Assembly (NCBI GenBank): GCA_016785225.1 | Contig: JAFBJZ010000635.1 | Coordinates: forward strand, 496,001 to 560,000 | Length of the DNA stretch: 64,000 bases | Direction: 5' to 3' | Source of the DNA: Psettodes erumei | Lineage: Eukaryota; Chordata; Actinopteri; Pleuronectiformes; Psettodidae | Shown here: positions 63,301 to 64,000 of the stretch, in pieces | Position numbering within the stretch: the stretch's first letter is position 1 | Layout of the letters: each line of letters begins with the position of its first letter | Made by a program: the position numbers and the translations under genes | Notes under the pieces: model-generated | Seen by the model: the letters and a program-made list of their open reading frames with translations, nothing else | Databases searched by the model: none | What the model was told of the DNA's origin: nothing

Positions 63301-63822
63301 GTAGCCACATAAAGTCATTTATTGTACTTTGTGTCTCCACAGGGGAAAAGTCTGGCTACAGTTATTGTCAAGAAGTAATGAAGAAAGAAAATATTGACTG
63401 ATTTTACTTCCTTCTGCAATATTGGATTGTTCAAAACAAGAGATGTGAGAGTTAAGCTCTTTCTTGGTATGTTTGCTGAGTTTGACAGGTTTGGCTTACC
63501 ACTGAGATACAGAGAGCAAACTGTGCATACAGTGAAGCACGTAGGGAAAAAGGGAACAAAGGAAACAGCAGCAGAGTCAGAGCGGACCGTAGAAATAGCT
63601 GAATGTACCAGCTATAGAGCAGGAATAGAAATCTCTGCTCTCCTATGAATCACACTAACTCCAGCGTGTTTTGGGCCTTGCTGTACCTTGAGCTCTTTGA
63701 GGTTTTTGTCAGTGGCAGTGACAGGCAGGGAGCTGACAGCGTTTTCCGCCTGCTCCAGCCACACAGCCAGCTCCTCGCGTCTTCTCAGCAGGTCTGACAG
63801 GGCCGGGTCCGTGCCAGCCAGC
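4196..63822 (-). CDS. utrn: Utrophin, central and distal rod, 16 internal exons (partial gene, open at both ends)
   Basis: Utrophin is a membrane-cytoskeleton linker: its N terminus binds actin, a long rod of spectrin-like three-helix repeats spans the gap, and its C terminus binds the dystroglycan complex. Only rod exons are in this window. Joining the sixteen exons gives one open frame with every junction in phase: 136, 150, 153, 102, 118, 218, 118, 206, 155, 190, 173, 157, 130, 269, 147 and 79 bases. Lengths and phases follow dystrophin exons 46 to 61; those for 47, 49, 52, 54, 55, 56, 57, 59, 60 and 61 are identical to the human dystrophin lengths I remember, and exon 48 onward differs only by multiples of three. 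The sequence of exons 56-61 is closer to utrophin than to dystrophin. The 5' part (actin-binding domain, earlier repeats) and 3' part (WW, EF-hands, ZZ, coiled coil) are outside the window. A teleost duplicate of utrn cannot be excluded. Confidence 0.95.
4275..6543 (-). other. Intron 60 of utrn
   Basis: 2.3 kb intron. It contains a CA microsatellite (5058-5096). The open frames in it are not supported as genes. Confidence 0.75.
5058..5096. repeat. (CA)n microsatellite
   Basis: Uninterrupted CA run of about 39 bases in intron 60. Confidence 0.95.
6544..6690 (-). CDS. utrn: utrn exon equivalent to dystrophin exon 60
   Basis: Exactly 147 bases, as in dystrophin exon 60, phase 0 to 0. It encodes VFREEVAPLRQDVRLVNELS, AELTPLDIQLSSTASRQLDQ and LNMRWKLLQ. 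FREE.AP, VN.LS..L.PLD and SRQLD.LNMRWKLLQ identify the last rod repeat of utrophin; dystrophin has LRGEIAP and LEDLNTRWKLLQ. The acceptor is TCTGTCCAG and the donor CAG|GTAGTT. Confidence 0.97.
6691..7602 (-). other. Intron 59 of utrn
   Basis: 912-base AT-rich intron. Nothing recognised. Confidence 0.75.
7603..7871 (-). CDS. utrn: utrn exon equivalent to dystrophin exon 59
   Basis: Exactly 269 bases, as in dystrophin exon 59, phase 1 to phase 0. It encodes DLTPEEKARGLARAIRKQTG, EVRERWERLRGHVGGWHSQV, ERALERLQELQSSMDQLDLR and ends VGDLLIDSLQDHIDKTM. SLTPEER, A.A.RKQ..EV.E.WE.L, LQ..MD.LD and KPVGDLLIDSLQDHIEKIM are the corresponding utrophin motifs. The exon is GC-rich compared with its introns. 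The acceptor is CGTCTAG and the donor ATG|GTGAGC. Confidence 0.97.
7872..10752 (-). other. Intron 58 of utrn
   Basis: 2.9 kb AT-rich intron. It carries an 8-base-arm palindrome of CTTTGAT type at 9047-9066 in a stretch (about 9000-9330) that looks less random than its surroundings. No gene recognised. Confidence 0.75.
9047..9066. promoter_or_regulatory. Palindromic CTTTGATA-TCCG-TATCAAAG (TCF/LEF-like half sites)
   Basis: Two perfect 8-base arms around TCCG. CTTTGAT and ATCAAAG are the two orientations of the TCF/LEF core. It lies in intron 58. Confidence 0.3.
10753..10882 (-). CDS. utrn: utrn exon equivalent to dystrophin exon 58
   Basis: 130 bases, phase 0 to phase 1; dystrophin exon 58 is 121, three codons shorter. 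It encodes VLRSELKEREHLVISTLDQA, RMFLADQPIEGPGEPRKNV and QPKI. RELKE.E and DQAR.FLADQPIE.P.EPR.N are utrophin features, including the extra residues before the next exon. The acceptor is CACCTGCAG and the donor ATTG|GTACGT. Confidence 0.95.
11058..11109. repeat. (GA)n microsatellite
   Basis: Uninterrupted GA run of about 52 bases in intron 57. Confidence 0.95.
17988..18010. repeat. (GT)n microsatellite
   Basis: GT run of about 23 bases in intron 57. Confidence 0.9.
18897..19053 (-). CDS. utrn: utrn exon equivalent to dystrophin exon 57
   Basis: Exactly 157 bases, as in dystrophin exon 57, phase 2 to phase 0. It encodes AHLEASAERWSRLLGLLEEL, WRWICMKDEELAKQMPIGGD and VPTLLQQQNHCT. AHLEASAE.W.RL, MKDEEL.KQMPIGGDVP is a utrophin signature; dystrophin has SHLEASSDQWKRL and LKDDELSRQAPIGGDFP. 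The acceptor is GTTGGCAG and the donor ACG|GTACGT. Confidence 0.96.
19054..20510 (-). other. Intron 56 of utrn
   Basis: 1,457-base intron. It holds a pyrimidine-rich stretch (about 19630-19990 on the + strand) whose open frames have low-complexity Leu/Ser/Pro translations and no recognisable gene. Confidence 0.75.
20511..20683 (-). CDS. utrn: utrn exon equivalent to dystrophin exon 56
   Basis: Exactly 173 bases, as in dystrophin exon 56, phase 0 to phase 2. It encodes DIQAEIDAHNDIYKSVDGNK, MVKALGSSDEAVFLQ and HRLDDMNQRWSDLKAKSANI. The match to utrophin (EIDAHNDI.KS.DGN, MVKALG, LQHRLDDMNQRW.DLKAKSA.IR) is close, and clearly better than to dystrophin (HTDVYHNLDEN). In dystrophin this is the first shared exon of Dp116. 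The acceptor is TGTTTGCAG; the donor ATCCG|GTCAGT has C at +3. Confidence 0.96.
21214..21239. repeat. (GT)n microsatellite
   Basis: GT run of about 26 bases near the exon 56 end of intron 55. Confidence 0.9.
22966..22997. repeat. (CA)n microsatellite
   Basis: CA run of about 32 bases, between exon 56 and candidate first exon B. Confidence 0.9.
23664..23714 (-). CDS. Candidate private first exon B of a short utrophin
   Basis: A 17-codon open frame, MIGLNFSLQEFFRKFEQ, runs from an ATG at 23714 to a donor CAG|GTACAT at 23664. It ends in phase 0 and would join exon 56 (3 kb downstream) in frame. An A is at position -3 of the ATG. The frame stays open upstream for about 40 codons to a TAA, so the true 5' limit is unclear. 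The peptide looks like an amphipathic helix. Dystrophin's Dp116 first exon sits close to exon 56, which resembles this location. The shortness of the frame means chance occurrence is quite possible. Confidence 0.35.
24820..24849. repeat. 11-base direct repeat, about three copies
   Basis: GGAGCTCTGCC at 24820, 24831 and a partial third copy at 24842. Confidence 0.8.
25625..25652. repeat. (GT)n microsatellite
   Basis: GT run of about 28 bases in intron 55. Confidence 0.9.
27270..27295. repeat. (GT)n microsatellite
   Basis: GT run of about 26 bases in intron 55. Confidence 0.9.
32001..33049 (+). mobile_element. Decayed Tc1/mariner-like DNA transposon with inverted ends and TA flanks
   Basis: The ends carry inverted copies: GGTGACAAATTAAAGGAAA at 32006-32024 and its exact reverse complement at 33025-33043. 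With the outer bases the arms are about 24-25 long and abut TA on both sides (31999-32000 and 33050-33051), the Tc1 target-site signature. The inside reads on the + strand as a broken Tc1-type transposase: YVRKNRRATLVQVTEYVNAG (HTH region), then WPDESSFTIF (first catalytic Asp region), a shifted GAF/GPLIPLEG segment, and SPD..EHLWG (third catalytic region). Confidence 0.85.
32239..33020 (+). pseudogene. Tc1-like transposase pseudogene
   Basis: The open frames 32239-32472 and 32469-32696 carry recognisable transposase pieces in two frames. Several frameshifts and stops follow. The segment that should carry the second catalytic Asp (before the H.A motif) is largely deleted between about 32705 and 32740, and the N-terminal helix-turn-helix is incomplete. 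It cannot make an active enzyme. The length of the whole element (1.05 kb) is short for Tc1 elements (about 1.3-1.7 kb), consistent with internal deletions. Confidence 0.8.
33726..33749. repeat. (CA)n microsatellite
   Basis: CA run of about 24 bases, some 680 bases beyond the Tc1-like element. Confidence 0.9.
38200..38476. repeat. Teleost interspersed repeat fragment with two diverged internal copies
   Basis: The stretch with CTGTACAAAATTTGCTGACA, CAATCCATCACATGTAGCTG and GATATTTCAGTCTGGACCAA, ending near GCCGCTGGAGCAGCTAAAAC, matches a repeat I know from many teleost genomes. A weaker copy of the same unit (GTTCATACCAAATTTAATGG) lies upstream at about 38215. I cannot name the Repbase family. 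Confidence 0.65.
40060..40094. repeat. (CA)n microsatellite
   Basis: CA run of about 35 bases; a second one lies at 40237-40259. Confidence 0.9.
40237..40259. repeat. (CA)n microsatellite
   Basis: CA run of about 23 bases, 140 bases from the preceding CA run. Confidence 0.9.
41336..41356. repeat. (TA)n microsatellite
   Basis: TA run of about 20 bases. Confidence 0.85.
44690..44860 (+). repeat. Teleost retroelement-like repeat fragment
   Basis: The order GGCGGGCACTTCCAACCGGG, GAGCGGACCTCTGGGAACAT, GATGGAAGGATTACATAACG, AGCTCAGGATCCCACAGGAG and GACATGGGTGGGGAGACG follows a very common fish repeat (consensus of the type GGGACTACATCTCTC..CCTGGGAACGCCTCGGG). It is diverged here. Family not assigned; probably the 3' part of a non-LTR element. 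Confidence 0.65.
45361..45428. repeat. (GT)n microsatellite, about 68 bases
   Basis: Near-perfect GT run, the longest in the window, followed by CGCGCGTGCATGCGTGCATG, also alternating purine/pyrimidine. Confidence 0.95.
46400..46870. promoter_or_regulatory. Homeodomain-site-rich block (possible conserved enhancer)
   Basis: The stretch holds TAATTA at 46409 and 46677, TAATTG at 46432 and 46834, TTAATTAA at 46844 and CAATTG/CAATTT sites between, plus a 7-base-arm inverted repeat AGCTCCA-TCTAAT-TGGAGCT at 46423-46442. Clustered sites in mixed-complexity intron sequence are typical of conserved vertebrate enhancers. Conservation cannot be judged from one sequence. Confidence 0.3.
51416..51438. 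repeat. (GT)n microsatellite
   Basis: GT run of about 22 bases in intron 55. Confidence 0.85.
52955..52987. repeat. Perfect 12-base inverted repeat (hairpin), 9-base loop
   Basis: GCTGTTTCAGGA at 52955-52966 and TCCTGAAACAGC at 52976-52987 are exact reverse complements separated by nine bases. It lies 80 bases from the 39-base minisatellite. No Helitron-type CTRR end follows on either strand. Function not known. Confidence 0.75.
53069..53185. repeat. Three-unit 39-base minisatellite
   Basis: The tag GG(C/A)AT(T/G)ACTGAT recurs at 53096, 53135 and 53174, exactly 39 bases apart. The preceding CCCCAGGGAGG, CCCAAGGGAAGG and CCCAGGGGAGGG also repeat. On the minus strand all three units are in one open frame, giving ISHSTLDYPPLGC, ISHSGFVWPSLGG and ISNAGLVLPPWGT. 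The unit length is a multiple of three, which alone keeps the frame open. I do not think it is coding. Confidence 0.8.
54423..54454. repeat. (TA)n microsatellite
   Basis: TA run of about 32 bases, 380 bases downstream of candidate first exon A on the minus strand. Confidence 0.9.
54831..54977 (-). CDS. Candidate private first exon A of a short utrophin (G-utrophin/Up113-like)
   Basis: A 49-codon open frame runs from an ATG at 54977 to a strong donor, CTCTGCAAG|GTACGT, at 54831. It ends in phase 0, the phase needed by the exon 56 acceptor at 20683, so the leader would read on into DIQAEIDAH. An in-frame TAG lies five codons upstream of the ATG, as expected for a 5' UTR. The leader starts MRTRSRLLQTCSSLKMMAMV and ends SSPRYQKLCK. 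It has 11 Lys/Arg and no Asp or Glu, so it is very basic, as is the short Dp116 leader. Position -3 of the ATG is A. It cannot be an in-frame cassette because the in-frame stop lies just upstream. Dp116 and G-utrophin are known to start in this intron; that this exon is that start is inference. No transcript evidence is available to me. Confidence 0.5.
55068..55279. repeat. Cluster of (CA)n and (CT)n tracts
   Basis: Short CA, GA and CT runs (CT at 55200-55226, CA at 55259-55279 and others) lie directly upstream of candidate exon A on the minus strand. Confidence 0.85.
55224..55230 (-). promoter_or_regulatory. Possible TATA box for candidate first exon A
   Basis: On the minus strand GGTTATAAAGAG lies about 250 bases upstream of the exon A ATG. 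A start site 25-30 bases downstream would give a 5' leader of about 220 bases. The stretch between includes a TGACGTGA-type (CRE/ATF-like) motif at about 55056-55063. Short motif matches of this kind are common by chance, so this is only a pointer. Confidence 0.3.
55434..55907. repeat. Purine-rich tracts (GAA/AAG and GA)
   Basis: On the + strand long near-pure purine stretches occur at 55434-55530 (GAA/AAG type), about 55630-55720 and 55866-55907 (GA). On the minus strand they are polypyrimidine and lie 0.5-0.9 kb upstream of candidate exon A. Confidence 0.85.
57328..57362. repeat. (CA)n microsatellite
   Basis: CA run of about 34 bases in intron 55. Confidence 0.9.
59464..59653 (-). CDS. utrn: utrn exon equivalent to dystrophin exon 55
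   Basis: Exactly 190 bases, as in dystrophin exon 55, phase 2 to phase 0. It encodes ASDRYAQLDSELKGLQMSLR, FLKWLQEAETTVNVLADASQ and ends ELRRQLE. WLQEAETTVNVL is nearly identical to dystrophin's exon 54/55 segment (AWLTEAETTANVL type) and marks helix A of a repeat. The acceptor is ATTGGCAG and the donor GAG|GTAGGA. It is followed by the 38.8 kb intron 55, which it must span in phase 0. Confidence 0.95.
59776..59930 (-). CDS. utrn: utrn exon equivalent to dystrophin exon 54
   Basis: Exactly 155 bases, as in dystrophin exon 54, phase 0 to phase 2. It encodes AFLQDLGRGQGAVTAFNDLS, NHLLREYSADDTRRIKEV and NAAWNSINN. The N-D-L-S and A-W-N-S-I positions are the helix B/C landmarks of a utrophin rod repeat. 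The acceptor is CTTTTACAG. The donor is ATGG|GTGTGT, weak at +4 but fixed by the downstream frame. Confidence 0.93.
59931..60885 (-). other. Intron 53 of utrn
   Basis: 955-base AT-rich intron, the longest within the 59.4-63.9 kb exon cluster. No gene or clear repeat recognised. Confidence 0.7.
60886..61091 (-). CDS. utrn: utrn exon equivalent to dystrophin exon 53
   Basis: 206 bases, phase 1 to phase 0; dystrophin exon 53 is 212, two codons longer. It encodes EKVRSQWDSTQHGVEARLQQ, which aligns with dystrophin ERIQNQWDEVQEHLQNRRQQ, then NQWEEQRKEVKALI and ends LTKQLADNK. It covers helix C of one repeat and helix A of the next. The acceptor is GTCTCTAG and the donor AAG|GTGAGG. Confidence 0.93.
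61283..61400 (-). CDS. utrn: utrn exon equivalent to dystrophin exon 52
   Basis: Exactly 118 bases, as in dystrophin exon 52, phase 0 to phase 1. It encodes VTKNDLEQRHPQLEDIFTLA, QNIKNKTSNLDVRTSITEK and the first base of the next codon. This is helix B and the B-C region of the first repeat after the hinge. The acceptor is CCGGGCAG and the donor AAAT|GTATGT. Confidence 0.93.
61574..61791 (-). CDS. utrn: utrn exon equivalent to dystrophin exon 51 (hinge 3 and start of next repeat)
   Basis: 218 bases, phase 1 to phase 0; dystrophin exon 51 is 233. The first half (PSAVQMASLVSEDPHHQTPH, then TPDTVAPTDLNE) is proline and histidine-rich without helix pattern and is the hinge 3 equivalent. The second half, TATELADWLLLITQML, is helix A of the first repeat after the hinge, like dystrophin exon 51. 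The acceptor is TTGCTTCAG and the donor CAG|GTAATA. In the G-rich part the coding strand is rich in CACC/CCC. Confidence 0.92.
61792..62266 (-). other. Intron 50 of utrn
   Basis: 475-base intron, AT-rich. No element recognised. It ends in TTGCTTCAG before exon 51. Confidence 0.7.
62267..62384 (-). CDS. utrn: utrn exon equivalent to dystrophin exon 50
   Basis: 118 bases, phase 0 to phase 1; dystrophin exon 50 is 109, so it is nine bases longer. It encodes SKVEQLAADWKALDGRLRES followed by a proline, glutamine and histidine-rich tail (LQPPVSTW, then three QH pairs). The A-D-W-K-A-L core is the helix C of the repeat before the hinge and matches dystrophin S-E-W-K-A-V. The tail begins the hinge 3 equivalent. 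The acceptor is GTATAG and the donor TTG|GTAAAG. Confidence 0.92.
62628..62729 (-). CDS. utrn: utrn exon equivalent to dystrophin exon 49
   Basis: 102 bases when the donor AAG|GTCCCG is used, which is exactly the dystrophin exon 49 length; phase 0 to 0. It encodes ALEASMKDRKKDLEELLAHS and on to RRQQLLPQEK. KDLEELL matches dystrophin PDVEEIL. The donor is weak beyond the GT. A second GT 15 bases downstream (ATG|GTTATA, exon starting at 62613) would add five codons, VPAPM, without shifting the frame, so the 3' boundary is uncertain. Confidence 0.85.
62812..62964 (-). CDS. utrn: utrn exon equivalent to dystrophin exon 48
   Basis: 153 bases, phase 0 to 0, encoding 51 residues that begin VTRELLDKVGEVEANLQSHA and contain DRLTDWIVVTHQTIL. 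The start corresponds to dystrophin VSRALPEKQGEIEAQIKDL. It is 33 bases (11 codons) shorter than dystrophin exon 48 (186), a difference without frame effect. DRLTDWI is the helix A tryptophan region of the repeat that precedes the hinge. The acceptor is ACCCTGCAG and the donor CAG|GTAGAT. The intron before it is 107 bases and the one after is only 82. Confidence 0.92.
63072..63221 (-). CDS. utrn: utrn exon equivalent to dystrophin exon 47
   Basis: Exactly 150 bases, the same as dystrophin exon 47, phase 0 to phase 0. It encodes 50 residues beginning ALAEEMDAQNEGLGWLNKHA and ending KLRGINLNWSK. The final N-L-N-W-x-K matches dystrophin's end of this exon (TNLQWIK), the conserved helix C tryptophan region of a spectrin-like repeat. 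The acceptor is CCTTGCAG and the donor AAA|GTAAGA. Confidence 0.93.
63222..63686 (-). other. Intron 46 of utrn
   Basis: 465-base intron with a GTACAG donor and CCTTGCAG acceptor. Nothing else is recognisable in it. Confidence 0.7.
63687..63822 (-). CDS. utrn: utrn exon equivalent to dystrophin exon 46
   Basis: This 136-base exon starts in phase 2 (its first G completes a codon) and ends in phase 0. It encodes a LAGTDPALSDLLRRREELAVW-type helix, then LEQAENAVSSLP and KNLKELK. The pattern EELAVWLEQAEN fits helix A of a spectrin-like repeat and aligns with the dystrophin exon 46 pattern NEFVLWLEEADN. It is 12 bases shorter than dystrophin exon 46 (148) but keeps the phase. The acceptor is GCACGCAG and the donor is AAG|GTACAG. 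It is the first utrn exon readable in this window. Confidence 0.9.
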
Positions 63823-64000
63823 CTGCGTGCACACACATACACAGTATATCACACACTCGGATAAGGATCTCCATTTCCCATAGGTTGCAGGTTTAATCCT
63901 AAAATTTACATTTAAATTAGTGTTTTAGACAGACTGACCTAACTGATAGTGTTAACCTGCCAAACAAAGATAAAGAAACAAATTCTAACAGTGATGGAGA
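63823..64000 (-). other. Partial intron 45 of utrn
   Basis: Intron sequence between exon 46 and the next upstream exon, which is outside the window. The 3' end reads TGTGTGTGCACGCAG before exon 46. I see no other feature in these bases. Confidence 0.7.

Overview
The window looks like a teleost fish genomic contig. About 96% of it is non-coding, with many CA/GT and GA/CT microsatellites, a decayed Tc1-like transposon and pieces of repeat families typical of bony fish. The only gene I can support is one large gene on the minus strand. It is the spectrin-repeat rod of utrophin (utrn), the autosomal paralogue of dystrophin. Sixteen coding exons (2,501 coding bases, about 834 residues) lie between 63822 and 4196. 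Their order, phases and many exact lengths match dystrophin exons 46 to 61; 11 of 16 have the same length as I remember for the human dystrophin exon. I use dystrophin numbering below because utrophin's own numbering differs. The residue pattern (LTPEE, RKQ..EV, DLLIDSLQDHI, FREE.AP and others) is closer to utrophin than to dystrophin. The gene is open at both ends: exon 45 and earlier lie beyond 64000, and exon 62 onward (WW, EF-hand, ZZ and coiled-coil region) lies below position 1.

Layout from the right: 59.4-63.9 kb holds ten compact exons (46-55) with introns of 82 to 955 bases. They encode the end of one rod repeat, a full repeat, the proline/glutamine/histidine-rich hinge (hinge 3 equivalent, exons 50/51) and further three-helix repeats. 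From 59463 down to 20684 is one 38.8 kb intron (intron 55). Exons 56 and 57 (20.7-18.9 kb), 58 (10.9 kb), 59 and 60 (7.9-6.5 kb) and 61 (4.2 kb) follow, separated by introns of 0.9 to 8 kb. The first 4.2 kb is intron.

The main point of interest is intron 55. In dystrophin this same intron holds the promoter and private first exon of the Schwann-cell isoform Dp116, and utrophin has a counterpart, G-utrophin/Up113, in the nervous system. I see two minus-strand candidates for private first exons, each an open frame from an ATG to a splice donor in phase 0, which is the phase of the exon 56 acceptor. One is a 49-codon, strongly basic leader (54977-54831) with a strong donor and a TATA-like box about 250 bases upstream. 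The other is a 17-codon leader (23714-23664) 3 kb upstream of exon 56. Neither can be proved without transcripts.

Other intron contents worth noting: a Tc1-like element with intact inverted ends and TA flanks but a broken transposase (32001-33049); a three-unit 39-base minisatellite beside a perfect 12-base hairpin (52955-53185); a homeodomain-site-rich block that looks like a conserved regulatory element (46400-46870); and two teleost interspersed-repeat fragments. I found no tRNA, rRNA, CRISPR array or viral gene.
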